A DNA stretch of 37,496 nucleotides from Glandiceps talaboti (GCF_964340395.1 NC_135568.1:8699280-8736775); one strand, 5' to 3'. Counted from the stretch's first letter, positions 1 to 12,207 are shown. Numbers and translations: made by a program. Notes: generated from the sequence alone by a model not told the origin.

Positions 1-114
1 AAGATGCCCTCTGTGGTAGTTCAATTAACTTCTGTATCCATTTTTGAATTATGCATTTATTAGAAATTTTGAAAGTAATGTATTGATATAGCTATATTGT
101 AATACTGTTCTAAT

Positions 115-533
115 GGGCATTTTATTTCCTACCATTCAGTTCCACCTCTGACAACCATTATGTTGATTGTGTTGATTATGCCATACATGACCCGAGTTGA
201 ACAAAAAATATGGAATATATACCCTAGTCATTCAACGTCATGACAACATGCATCTAAGTGAAGACAACGCATGTTTACACCACTGTTCTGCTTTTTGAAA
301 TATGAGTCAAAACATTCAATATTGTGATTACTTTTTTTTCTTTGATATTACAGGCACTGGTATAATTTATGTGTTATTCTCCAATATTTGTCTTGATTCA
401 GCCGGAAAATACTCGTGACTTAAGGGTTGTCACTTCTCGTTTCGCAACTCGTAGTGACAAAGACCTGTAGGTTACTTGTATTTTTCCTTGGCTGAATGAG
501 GAAAACTATTGGGGGATAACATCTAATTGTCTG
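115..533 (+). mobile_element. Dispersed repeat with hairpin end, copy A
   Basis: This segment matches the reverse complement of 28386-28821 over nearly its whole length, so the two are copies of one dispersed family. By eye identity is about 80-90%, highest over 330-435. The right part folds back on itself: 373-419 pairs imperfectly with about 472-520, each arm carrying a GATTCAGCC/GGCTGAATG core. A smaller inner hairpin, TTGTCACT/AGTGACAA, lies between the arms. Around 225-285 are two weak repeats of a roughly 21-bp unit, clearer in copy B. There is no coding frame. A non-autonomous DNA element or foldback element fits best, but I cannot assign a superfamily and see no clear target-site duplication. 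The boundaries are where the match to copy B stops. Confidence 0.72.
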
Positions 534-3331
534 AGGTTTCAATTGTCATTCAAGTTAAACTAATTTACATATTATTTGCATAAAATTAATTAAACGGCTA
601 GAATTGACATGAACATTTTGTAATGAAGTAAGGTTAAGTTGTGTATAACATGCGAGAATGAATCACAGTTGATGGACTTTGAGTTCATACTTAGTAATGA
701 AAATTTCTACTCACAGTCAATGTTATATTTTCTTGTAAAAAAAGTAATAGTTTAAGAGCATGAAATAATCTTATATGTATTTTGTTTTGATATCTGCAAT
801 AACTAAATAAACAAATTACAATTTATGATCATTTTGCATTTTATTGCCATGGAAACTAACATTTGTATGCCATACAAAGTCTAATGTATGTGTACATGTG
901 TGCGTAACAATGTCTGTACACCCCTCCACCACCCAACCCCAACCCCCTAATTTTGGAATTTTTGAAATCTAATCTTCCTCCAGAGATATTTCAAGTTACT
1001 TTGTTGTTGATGCAAAGAGAGAGAAAGATTCTCATTTAAATCTACAGATAATAGTCTATGATTTCATTGAAACTCTACATTGAATAGGGACTTCCCTACT
1101 TTACATATTAGAAAGTACGGTTGGTTGGTGTGACCAAAGTCATAGCATTTTAATTATTTTTATTTTTCACGTCTCAGGCAAATATTACTGTGGGCCAGTT
1201 GAAGGCAAACACTTCCCCCACTGTATGTCGCAATCGTTTTATCTAAGTGTGACTAATATATACGTCATCATAGTACAAACGTGACGTCGATGGATTTTGA
1301 TACCCTCTTAGCCTCGATCTCGTTGTGCAGAGGCGGGAACAAGGCACGGTCATTATGACTTGCAAAAACCTGAGAGTTGTCAACGGTAGCATTTCGTTTA
1401 AGTTTTGAGTCGTGATTCTGTACGATTTTGAGTTCTAACGAACCCAAAAGATGCCACTCCTCTCTTTACCCGGTGTCAAATCAGTGAGTTATATAGTTGT
1501 TGTCACAATGTTCAGTAATGGAGGCACCAAATCGAGACGTTTCAAAAATCCAGATCCACACTTAGTTGATAATGGCTCTGAGAATATACCTGTATCTGTC
1601 GTGATTAGTATCAATACTTAGAACTCAAAAAAAAAGTTCACAAAAATATGTTTGTACAAGCTAACGCTTGTTGATGTTATTGTGTTATATATATTCTCGG
1701 TGACCCGACAAAACAGTACGGTCGACAATCCGGTAGTACCTGCGAACTCGGCATCTATTAATCAATCAAATACCCGGTAAACAAGTCAGCATGTTTTGAT
1801 TTGCGTCATAAAGTAATGGGGCCTAACTGATGGATTTGTCCTTCAATAAAATCATGAAGGACACGGGAGGGAACTTAGACTTATTACAACTTAATTTGGA
1901 GAGTACTTACCTTCACCTGCAAACAGAGAAAACTACGGGCCCACTGTTTGCCTCACATTTCTGGGAAGAGTGTATATTTAAAGCATCATACAGTTTAGAA
2001 TAGTATCCCTCAATATAATCACTAACACTAAAAATCTGCACAAAAGTGTGGCAGTCCGAGACAGCCTTTCATAATTAGTAGCATTAGCGTTTATAACATT
2101 TGTTTTCGATTATGGATATGAATTGCGTGTTATTTGCGATGTGAAAGTACGTTGTCTAGTCGAGGGAAACACTCATGCTTTAGTGTAGCTTGGAGTAATT
2201 ATACTGACCAGGATGTAGTGAGTATGTATATGGGGACGTTGTGAACAGCGCCATCACACATAAATTTACAAGAGATATAAACGTTAACACCATGTAGATA
2301 GTTGATAGCAGTAATCAATGCAAATGTACTGAAGGTAGACGTATCTGTGACTGGGTTTTTACTTTAATCAGCACAAGGAACTGTGGGATATGTAGCACAT
2401 CGGTTAGGTTAACCGACTTAGTGGGTCGATGCCATAATTTTAGGATGTGTCCAGAAATTCCAATAGAAAATGCACATGCATAAAACTGTGTACAGTATAT
2501 GGTGATTTTACACTCACTTCAAGACAGAAATACTAAATATGATATCATATGAGATTTACAAGTATGTATGTGTTTACTTGATAAAAGACGGCCCATGCTC
2601 CTTTTGTGTCAACATCAATAGTGTGAAATCTGCAGTATACGTAGTCTTTGACCTAGAAAATACCGAGATCCATGTTTATTAATGATATTAGCTCTGCAAA
2701 CTCTGATTTATATTCTACGTATACCCACTGGTGATAATTGTTGAATTGATGACACAATGACCTGCACTGTCATTTCCATTCTTAGCTTACATGTTATTAT
2801 TAATTGGGCTTTGTATGGATGATACGGCGTACCATACCACGGGTCATGACCCCAATAAGTTGAAAAAACCAATGGCCATTAGTCAATCACACAGTCTTCG
2901 ATTGTGGCATATTAACCAGGTCATCATCATTTCCACAAACAATGTGCGGAGACCGGCATTTCGTGTATAATCATGTCACTGAATATATCCCATATGAAAT
3001 ATTGATATTACTGAGTGAAGCGATCTGTGATTGATGTATTGGAGAAAGTTTGATGACACGTGACACTGTGCATGCAGTTGAGTATTGGTTTTGGAGGGAA
3101 GTGAAGTGTTGTTGCATGCAAGGACCTCGCGTTAGACGTGTTGATTATGATGAATGTATGTAGAGAATTCCGGATCGGCTTACCAACCTATGTACTAATT
3201 CATGTACTTTTTATAGAAAGTTGACAGTATAACATTAATCTATATTTGAAGTTACTGTGTAAACCTAGATGAGGTCATACTGAACTGCTTGTAAGGATTT
3301 TGTAAACACTGGCTTTCGCTCTGTGTCGCCA
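534..3331. other. Unique-looking AT-rich non-coding stretch
   Basis: I see no credible coding frame, RNA gene or repeat array across these 2.8 kb. A short stretch near 570-595 combines ATTTGCAT with ATTAATTA homeodomain-like cores. An RFX X-box-like site at 843-856 is listed separately. A short C-rich run at about 920-947 and scattered TGACGT-type motifs near 1263-1290 are the only other items noticed. Confidence 0.5.
843..856. promoter_or_regulatory. RFX X-box-like site
   Basis: The sequence ATTGCCATGGAAAC differs at one position from the well-known imperfect palindrome GTTGCCATGGAAAC bound by RFX winged-helix factors in animals. This is a motif match only. No gene start is visible nearby. 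Confidence 0.25.
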
Positions 3332-3466
<135 letters not shown>

Positions 3467-3489
3467 CCCTCACTTTTTCCCCCTCCCCT

Positions 3490-3646
<157 letters not shown>

Positions 3647-4786
3647 AACAGTTGTCGTGCATTACCTATATATATACCTAAATCACCACAACAATTATAC
3701 TTTAGTCTCGGATAAAGTTCTATCTTTGCCAGTTGCAAATATTGAATTTATTTGAAATATTTAATCTAACGACATGGCTAGCTGATAACGGTTTATGTTG
3801 AATTCCAATTCGTTTTTTTGAATGGATAAATCATATCTATAATTTGTTTCAGAACAACATTTTATAAACAACGCTCCACAATGTATTGCGGTATTACAGC
3901 GCCACCATTGTCAGATATACAATCTTACAATTGAATGGACAACATGGCATAGTCTCCTTATAAGCTTTCACTATTTCCGATTACTTCGGACTTCGCATTT
4001 TCATTATCTAGCAAGGGGTCGTTAGCCTACCATGTTGTGACTATGTTTACACCACTGTTGCACTCACATATATCTCAGGATAGTTTCAGACTGTTTTCTG
4101 CGACTGCGTGCCTGATGATTCTAGAGCTTAGGCTGTCAAGTGAGTTTCTCAAATCAGACACTTATGCCTCGGACGTAACTAGTACCATTTTTGCAGTTTA
4201 TTAAAACCTAAGCCTGCCATTATAAATTGAGGTGTTTAGAATAATACAGCTCACATAACCCCAAAACAGAGAGAAATATTTTACTTTTCACTGACTTCAC
4301 GTATAAATGAAATCTATCAAATTAACGTACAGTGGTGACTACTAGACTAGTGTAAATGTATCAACTGTTCCATCACGTGACATGACTGTTAGCCAGTCTC
4401 TAAAGGTTCAACAACATTCGTCTATAAAGACAAATGATTTACAGCCCGTTTCAACTTACCATTGACCGGCTCTGTTTGATACAATCGTGTAATGAAATGA
4501 ACTAAACACGCCACCATACAGTCATCAAATGCAGACATCAAAATGTTGCGCCCACATATCTGAGTCTAGTTACACTACACTTGAAGGTTTATATCATAAC
4601 AATAGACAAAATGTAGCAAGAAATTACGATCATGCTGCCTTAGTGTAGGATATGCAGTTCTTGTTGATTTCTGCATGATTGTACATGTATCGATCAGAAC
4701 CAGTGAACGGCAACTTGAAACGGGCAGTACGTGCACTTGCAATTGACTCCAGCTTTACATGGCAAGTAAGAGTAAATATCTAACTT

Positions 4787-4800
4787 GTTGCTATGGATAC
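4787..4800. promoter_or_regulatory. RFX X-box-like site
   Basis: GTTGCTATGGATAC fits the RFX X-box pattern of GTTGC, a short spacer and a GGNNAC half-site. It is a motif match only, with no adjacent gene recognised. Confidence 0.25.
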
Positions 4801-6606
4801 ATAGGGTCCTAATCTTTTTAGTGACTCTACTCAGCTATCAGGTGTTAATAAATGCCTCACATGTTGGCTGACGAACCAATCAACTGGAAAAAAGATACAG
4901 CACGATTCCATTTCGATCACTTTGGTGGCCATGCACTTCAAGTATAACGCTTCAATGTACTAATGCCATCCCCGATGAGCACCGACTGACTGTTTTCGAA
5001 AGCAAATAAAACTTCATTATACTGTATTTCAACGAAGCGAGAGAGGACTCCTTCTTGGGATTGATCCCAAAAGCTGATATGATCGTCTTATCCATCTCAG
5101 ATTAAATCATTCAGAAGGGTTTAAACTTTTTAATTTAGTATTTGGATAAGATCAAAGCAGCATGGCGTCCATATTTGTTATGCTTCGACGGCCTTGCTTT
5201 ATCTCCTCCACTATCATGCAAAGTACAGTAACTGATTGGAATTGGAATTTACATCTTTTCTAAGTTAATTCAATTGGAAAGCATTGATTTTTGTCTATTT
5301 TTGGTGGATTGTGTTCGTTATCGCGATGTTAGCGTTCTGGAATTCTCCGGGTCGAATTACGGTTGTGCAGTAAAGGTCATACCAGGTCATTCCTGAGATT
5401 GACATCCAGGGATTGACACATTCTCAATGTCTGTCCGTCATATATTTGATACATTTTGGTAGACTCACGATAGACATACGATATTTATCTATCTATAATA
5501 GTGTAATACACCCCACACTTTCTCTGTATCACGGCTATAATTTTCGAGCGTGCTTCGATTGGAAGATTTAACTTCCAGTGTTTTGAGTATCATATAGACC
5601 TCGTCATAAAAAATAAAGGAAAAAAAATATTTCAAAAATCTGTGTTGTGAGTACATGTTTACAAAATGTACATAAATGTCATTGATGTGATTTATTAGGT
5701 GATGTTGGACGTGTTATCTTATAGGCTATATGACATACATCTGTATTTATTGGTGTAAATGTAAACCATAGTCTCAATGGCGGGTCAAATTTTCGATCTA
5801 TCACGTGTCGACGTCATTCAGTTCTGTGACTCAACATTCGAACATCACGTACATACATCACGTTACAAAGTTTAGAATGACTTATGTGTGTATTAAAGGG
5901 GTACCCGGTGCAAGCTGGACTCACACGTTACACGACGTAATTCTTGTATAAGATACATGTACAAAAAAGTTACTCGCAGGATTATATTTACTGAAGCAAA
6001 CTTAAATCATCACTTACAATTTACGAATCCCATGACGTATACGCATCAAAATGTCGAGGAAATCCCTACTCTGCAATCAACTGTTCTAACAATTAAAAAA
6101 AAACCTGTTCTAACAATTCCAGAAGACAATTGTATCGTCATAGTTAATCGAGAATTAACTTAAGTATTTTTTTAATAACAAGTTTCAAAAACCCACCCTG
6201 TGCCTTGTTACAACCAATTTCACCTAACCTTGTCGAAACAGTTTATTTTAATATTGGTTCATATATCATTAGTAGATAGAGATAACACTTCAGACGCACC
6301 AATTGCAACTCCTTACAAATAAAAACAAAGTACATTGTGATACACTGATAGATAAAATAGACCTGTAATTAACTTGCACAATGTCTAATTATCGATATTG
6401 TAACAAAAGGGAACTTGCAATCCAAACTGAGCCTGCTCAGACGCAAAGGACTATGGGATTATCTGTGGTTATCGTGTAATATCTAATCTCAGCTACTGAC
6501 AAAATTAACCTCCCACAAAGATCAGGGTGACTATGAATTGATCATTTCTGGTTATAAACAATGCAACAATATTGTTTACAATGCTAATTGAATAGTATTT
6601 ATTATC

Positions 6607-6640
6607 ACATTTCCCATGATGCAACATTCAACATGGCGGG
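6607..6640 (+). promoter_or_regulatory. ZNF143-like plus YY1-like motif pair
   Basis: ACATTTCCCATGATGC at 6607-6622 closely resembles the ZNF143/Staf promoter element (core TTCCCA followed by ATGC). Seven bases further on, CAACATGGCGGG (6629-6640) carries the YY1 core ATGGCGG. Both motifs are typical of animal proximal promoters, and YY1 sites often sit just downstream of the transcription start. No first exon could be identified on either side, so this may be a promoter of an unseen transcript or chance. Confidence 0.3.
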
Positions 6641-7463
6641 TTTGCCAGTTCCCTATTGACAGTGAATATATTGTTGATTGTCGAATCGAAACAAATAATA
6701 TTCATACGCAAATTACAACTTGTGTAACTTTAGAGCACTAGTACTGTTATAAGCCAAAGCCGTGGCGCGTTTTTCCGCACGATAAAAACACCATTGTATA
6801 CGTTCAACGGCAAAGCTACGATCTGAAATAGCAGGAAAACAAATCCCACTCGCATGAATATATAAGCTTATAATATTGACGCACGAACTATAACTTATAA
6901 ATGCATTGTTCTCCTTTGAAAAGAAAAAAACAACACAGTCTTTAGAATATACTCAAAAATTTCGGAATAACGAAACTGTAATAATTGCACCAAACTTTAG
7001 TTAAATTATTTTTGATATATTATCCGTGCCTATAAGAAAGCTCTGTGTGACTTGCAAGAAGAAGTCGACTGATTTGTTGTGTACTTCCCCCAATTTTATC
7101 TTTGAATTGATGAATTCCTTGTATCTGATATATATAACTTGTGAATGTCTTAATCCTATGTGGAAGATTACATCTGTTAGATATTCTAGCGTCATTTTTC
7201 ATTATCTCTCAGTGTCTCCGTCACTTCACAATGGGATTACTGTAACCTACATCGTGTATGGTCTATGCTGTTTTCTAGTTTCAGTACGGCGCCGCGGCAA
7301 ACCTTTCTATTTGGGAACGAAGATGCGTTGTCTTCAGCTATAAAATGAAACACACTAATACAAACGGTGAGATCGCTTAAGACTTTAGAATAAACAAAAT
7401 TGGAAATTTGACGGTTTTGTAATCAGATTTGTTTCAGACTATAATGACAAAATGTATTATAAT

Positions 7464-7565
7464 AGGTTAGAGTTCGATAAGAGACATCTTGATGGATAAC
7501 TTTGGGTGGAGTGAAGCGGAGCCAAACTTATCCCAGAAGATGTCTCTTGAGATCAAAGTATAACC
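7464..7565. mobile_element. Small foldback (hairpin) element
   Basis: The left arm (7464-7507) and right arm (7521-7565) are imperfect inverted repeats sharing the block AAGAGACATCTT / AAGATGTCTCTT and outer GGTTA / TAACC. The loop of about 13 bp contains GAGTGAAGCGGAG. Such short-loop hairpins are common non-autonomous elements in invertebrate genomes. The loop resembles the GAGCGATAGCGAG loop of the next foldback, 80 bp to the right. Confidence 0.65.
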
Positions 7566-7641
7566 GTCTTTGAATCAAACATCGGTAGGTTTGAATACTG
7601 ACTGTCAAACTTGCCATTCATATCAGGGTCATATTATGAAA

Positions 7642-7822
7642 GAACCCCACAACCTCACAATGGCTGGGAGGGCATACTGAAGTTATTTTCAGGAGTGATT
7701 CGGTTTATTCTGCCGCCGCATTTTCACGAGCGATAGCGAGTGAAAACACAACAGAATAAACCCAATCACGAGTGAAGATAACTTCTGTATGCCCTACCAT
7801 CCATTGTGAGGCGGTGGGGTTC
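7642..7822. mobile_element. Foldback (hairpin) element, ~180 bp
   Basis: The left arm (7642-7727) pairs with the right arm (7740-7822) in reverse complement, with roughly 80% pairing by eye. Paired blocks include GAACCCCAC / GTGGGGTTC at the ends, TCACAATGG / CCATTGTGA, GGGCATAC / GTATGCCC, and TTTATTCTG / CAGAATAAA. The loop is only about 12 bp (GAGCGATAGCGA). It has no coding capacity. It is most likely a non-autonomous foldback or MITE-like element, and the arm divergence suggests it is not recent. Confidence 0.75.
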
Positions 7823-8142
7823 GAACGGTTCTGTTATTTATTACATATGTACACCAAACGTAATAATTCAGAAAAGAAGGACCGTCGTTGCGTAATGATT
7901 TAGGTCCCAACATCAGCTGGTAACCTTTTGACACTGCGGCCCATTGTTATGCAAATCTACCATTTACGTCGTAAAAAGTAAGTTCTTCGATGTTTGGAAG
8001 AGAATAACGGGCATATTTCTGAATTAACTCGCCAAGTCCTGTGAAAACCGACTGGAAGGTACACTTCTTAGTTGTCTAGAACTAATGGTTTCATTATTGT
8101 ATCCTTTATTTTTTGAGCAATATCAATAGTGGTGGCGGGCGT

Positions 8143-8169
8143 GCGTTCGTTCGTTCGTTCGTTCGTTCG
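8143..8169. repeat. (GTTC)n microsatellite
   Basis: Six to seven tandem GTTC units, lying 112 bp to the left of a TIR-bounded element. Confidence 0.9.
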
Positions 8170-8280
8170 GCAGACACAAATCTGTGCACGTGTAACTTGC
8201 CAGCTGCAGACGACAGTTGGCGAATCTCGCTTTTTTGGTCGGATATCAGTTTAAAATGACCTACAATAGTGAATTTACTT

Positions 8281-8879
8281 CAGGGTGGGGTCAGAATTTA
8301 CGGCAGGGGGGGTGGCTGGGGAGAAATTATTTTGGTCCAATAAAATTTCTCACCCCGTCCTTCGCGTTTTTAAAAAAAATAATGCCCCCCCCCCCTCGAA
8401 ATGAACCCAAGAATTTTCAAACGTAGCACCCATCCCGGCTTCACATATTTTAATGTGAAATTATACCCTACCCCCTCCACTTCAGAAATGTACAGTATGG
8501 TAGTATGACTACGCTAACAGAGGAAATCAACATCAGCGTCCACATATGAATGAGAGATTTCTTTACAAAAAAGATCTCACATACTTGCAAATACAGGGTT
8601 TTCTCTTTCAATCTCGATTCTGGGCAGAAACAGTATCCCTCATGATAGCCAGTGGGGAGGGTGTAAGAGGAGTGTAACCCTCCCACGGTAAGTACTTTAA
8701 AAAAAATAAAGACATGTAGGAGGCCATTTTAATAGTGGCATAAAATTTCAAACCATACACGTTATCGAAAGCCATAGAGTACTTGAAAATTGTCTTCAAT
8801 ACCCCAATTTTACTCTGCACCCCCCACCGCCTTCAATGTCTCCCCCGCCCCACCTGCCATAGATACTGACCCCAGCCTT
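8281..8879. mobile_element. Probable non-autonomous TIR element, ~600 bp
   Basis: The left end (8281-8330) and the reverse complement of the right end (about 8836-8879) align well. They share AGG(G/C)TGGGGTCAG, then a degenerate (A/T)AT(T/C)TA block, then GGCAGG, a G-rich run and GGGGAGA. That gives terminal inverted repeats of about 45 bp with roughly 80% identity by eye. The interior has runs of C and A and short frames that encode nothing recognisable, so any mobility would depend on a transposase elsewhere. G/C-rich low complexity inflates the similarity somewhat. No target-site duplication is certain. Confidence 0.5.
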
Positions 8880-8970
8880 AAAAATGTTTTATAGAAGTGT
8901 ATAATTATCCAGTTGAAACGTTTAAAATACCAGATACCGTCGATATATTAGTGATCATCAAGATCGATTA

Positions 8971-9072
8971 TGTTTACATACGGAAAGTAGTTGAAGTTGT
9001 TGTTTACTTGTTTGCAATGAAATACCTAACTAATTTGCATAGTTATGTCATAATTAAGCCAATAATTTGCAT
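8971..9072. promoter_or_regulatory. Forkhead/octamer/homeodomain motif cluster
   Basis: Within 102 bp there are two TGTTTAC forkhead-type cores (8971-8977 and 9001-9007), two ATTTGCAT octamer motifs (9033-9040 and 9065-9072) and a TAATTA core between the octamers. Each octamer sits in a direct repeat, TAATTTGCATAGTTA, spaced 32 bp apart. Motif density is suggestive of an enhancer, but the AT-rich background makes chance plausible. Confidence 0.25.
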
Positions 9073-11379
9073 AGTTACTTGATACTTCAGAAATTGCGAC
9101 GGTCAAAAAAAAATAGTGAATACTTTATGAACCAACACAAAATTGTTCAAAAAGTGTGTACCCGAAATGTGCTTAAAAACAGATGAATTCATTTGCTTAA
9201 TTTCATCAAGGATTTGTTTTGCATTAGGATCTATTTTATCTCAATTTAACTCATGGACATAGTCAACAGTGAAAATACCAGTTTTATTTCTGACTGTACA
9301 TCAACGTAAACAGTGGTACATAAGTAAGAATAGTTTTATATGCAACAGTGTTCCAAACATGCATTGTTAGTGTATCAGTGTGTTGGGGAGGGGACGGGGC
9401 CAAAGTCCTTGGTCAAATGCTCCAAATAACGTTTTCTTCCTGAAATGGAAAATTACAGCAAATGATTTGGGAATGTCCTATTTGTCGATACATTGGGGTC
9501 AAGTGAGGTCAACTTCTAAATACAGATACTGAAATGTAGCGATATCAAAATATGTTTATCGCGCCAGACGAAGAACTGTTTCCGGTAAAATGGTTTTAGT
9601 TGTACCTCAGAATTGGTTATGTAATGTAATACCACGTCTAGTTACACTATAGTAGTATTTTGATCATTACAGTTTTCGAATGAAACTGCGATGATGATAA
9701 TTCCAATTTTTTATAAGCAAAAGCGATACCATTAAGCTGGCATCAATTATTTTCTTTAATATGCTTGTCCAGAATGTTGGAACATCGTCTCATGATAACA
9801 ACCACCTCCAACGCATAGTCACCGTACACAATACATAGATATGTGTGATAACACCGAAAGTCATATACACGAAGAGAGGATACCAACCGATCGGATAACT
9901 ATAAATACGTACACAAGGCCATAAAGATAGTAATTCACTGAATTCAATGTATTTCGTTGTCACACTCTGGTTTGCTAATACTTCAGTATCATATATTGCA
10001 GTGATGACAACAATCAGACACACTTCTCTCACCATATTTACCCCCATCTCACTTCACTGCCTCTACGTGCCTATATTACAGAACGAGTACCGTGACGTCT
10101 CTTCGTTACCATGGCAGTCAGTCAAAACTAACTTCCTGGTCGCATGCATAATTAGGCATGATAGAGTGCGGGTCTGTATTGAGTTGGTAGTTTCGTCTCT
10201 ATAGCACTCTTCAAATTGGAACAATCTCCTCTGCAATATTTATCGCCACATTCAAGAAAATAATAACTTTTCCGTCGACAGTTTCTGTTCACCTCATCAG
10301 CACCCTTCCTTGACGACATCAATTATTTTGTACCGCGACTTATAATTTCCATTGACGAAGAACTGAGTCCGAGATTTTCTCCCGTGGAAGTATTCAAATC
10401 AGTGACGAAATCTGAAACCCGGTCATACTGGGGACACTTAAAAAGGTAGGTAAATCATTTCGTGTTTAATTGGTTTCATTAAAATATGCAACCCTAGCAT
10501 AGTTCATGAAAAGGTTGCACGAAGTCTCATTACAAGTACGCCTGTGTTATCAGCTTACGATCTCTTGACTTTTAATATTATTATATCACGACACAGAAAT
10601 ACTTTTTTGGTATTTACAACGACCGAGAAGATACTGCAAATAGACATTATGATCAAGCGCATAAGGTAATGGAACACGTGAGATATCTTCTTGTAACATC
10701 GCAACACGTGCAGCTATACGTGTGAATAACAGACACTTGAATAACTAAAATGCTACATATGGTAGTCATCAAATATCACAGATAGGAAATAGACACAAGA
10801 CAGAAATTATATAGCCTGAAGGGAGAGATAAACGGGTTTCATTAAAAAGTACAGATTCGACAGCTTTGATATTCACATGCCCTACAATAGCATATTAGAA
10901 CGGACACAAGGTGTGTTTGTTTGCAGCGTTTGACGGCAATCAACGCCAATATCTTGAAATCGGTACCCAACTTACTTTGTATATCTTTTATGAGTTTTTA
11001 ATTTCATTTGTACTAATTCAGTTTTCGTTCCAATGTCGAAAATGTTCCTATTCTTCACGTATTTTATCACATTATACTGCTATTCTTCCACGATACCAAT
11101 TTTACGGTAATTATGGACAAATTGAATTCAACAAATCCAATTATTTCACTATATTAGACGTCCTGTATCATATTACATTAAACAGAGTATGGTGTTTGGA
11201 TGTTTTGATGTTAAACGAAATACCGCCATATTTCAAAAAACAAAAAATTCAATTAAATATTGTAACCATTTCCACTTGAAATCTTCATTTCCTGAAAGCT
11301 ACCCGTTTTTTTTTGTTTTTTGTTTTAATTTTTTAATTTTTTTTATAAAAGCGACACTTTAATAATTCCTGACATTACA
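9073..11379. other. Non-coding stretch with short chance-length frames
   Basis: Nothing here is supportable as a gene. A minus-strand frame of 85 codons (10047-9790) is treated as a finding because it looks signal-peptide-like. A plus-strand frame of about 120 codons (10911-11279) follows an acceptor-like TTTGTTTGCAG but resembles no family. An RFX-like half-site is at 10105-10118. Poly-T runs occur at 11307-11345. Confidence 0.45.
10105..10118. promoter_or_regulatory. Weak RFX X-box-like site
   Basis: GTTACCATGGCAGT matches the left half of the X-box and most of the right half, where the usual terminal AAC reads AGT. A GTGACGTC CRE-like motif lies 6 bp to its left. Confidence 0.18.
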
Positions 11380-12207
11380 AGGTTGACAACGCCAGGGACT
11401 TGTTGCCCCGATAGCTGTCCAGTTGACCCAAGAAAATATATATTCCCAATGGAAGGGGGGGGGGCGCCGTGGATTATCTCAGATGTCTGCCCAATTGGGG
11501 GAAAATAACGCCATGTACATGCATATTCATATTCTATTGTAGACAAAATAACTCCGTAGACCTGTATTGATATTTTAACTTTCCCAGTTGTGGGAAAGTA
11601 AAACTGTGGACCTGCACAGATATATATCTAAACCAGGTCCTGCCCATTTCAGTGTAGGGAAATAACTCATGGACTCGAATACATATTATCTTAGCCCACA
11701 CGTTTATTTGGAAACAACTCTATGGACTTGAATAAATATAATTTTTTATCAACCTGCTCCATTACTGGGAAAATAACTCCATAGACTTGCATTGGCAAAT
11801 GACGCCGTGAACATAGCCCAGATAGCTAAACCTGCCCAATTGCTGGAAAAATAACGACATGGACTTGTATTGATATGTAAACCTTCTCGATTGTTGATCA
11901 AATAACACCGTGGACTTGCATCGTTATCTAAACCTGCCCAAATTGTAGAGAAAATAACCCTGACCCAAGGACTTGCAAAGGTATATTATTGAACCGGTCA
12001 AATCGTAGGAACAATTACTCCATGTACTTACAGATATTTAAACTTGACTTATTATAAGACACACTACATTGTGTACGTACACGTGCATATTTAAAATCGA
12101 CCTATTGCAGGGAATACAACATCATGGAATTGCAAGGATATATCTAAACGTGGCATATTGTAGGGAAATTAACGCCGTGGACTTTAAACCGGCCCAATTG
12201 TAGGTTA
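11380..12207. repeat. Decayed minisatellite, period about 55 bp
   Basis: About 13-15 diverged copies of a unit read as GGGAAAATAAC, then NCC(A/G)TGGACTTG, then a TTGATAT(C)TAAACC block, then TGCCCAATTGTA. The ATAAC anchor, or its decayed form, recurs near 11386, 11505, 11548, 11598, 11662, 11714, 11773, 11851, 11902, 11954, 12014, 12114 and 12168. Spacing therefore varies from about 43 to 100 bp, usually 50-64; the gap after 12014 probably holds one eroded copy. The copies differ by many substitutions and indels, which means no recent homogenisation, in sharp contrast to the 24-bp array at 22.8-27.8 kb. Confidence 0.85.

Larger units (their letters stand above)
3647..7463. other. Non-coding AT-rich stretch
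   Basis: Nearly 4 kb without a supportable gene. Small frames such as those near 5957-6163 and 7026-7343 resemble no family and have lengths expected by chance. The items worth noting are an RFX-like site (4787-4800), a ZNF143/YY1-like pair (6607-6640), and TGACGT/CACGTG-like motifs near 5805-5860. Confidence 0.5.

Noticed and set aside
4040-4070. Possible third copy of the A/B dispersed repeat (shared ATGTTTACACCACTGTT)
   Set aside because: Only 17 bp match copy A and the flanks do not align, so it cannot be called a copy.
10911-11279. Longest unique frame (about 120 codons), preceded by an acceptor-like TTTGTTTGCAG
   Set aside because: It has no ATG at its start and no resemblance to a family. 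A rough estimate gives about one such frame by chance in AT-rich DNA of this size. Could be revisited with RNA data.
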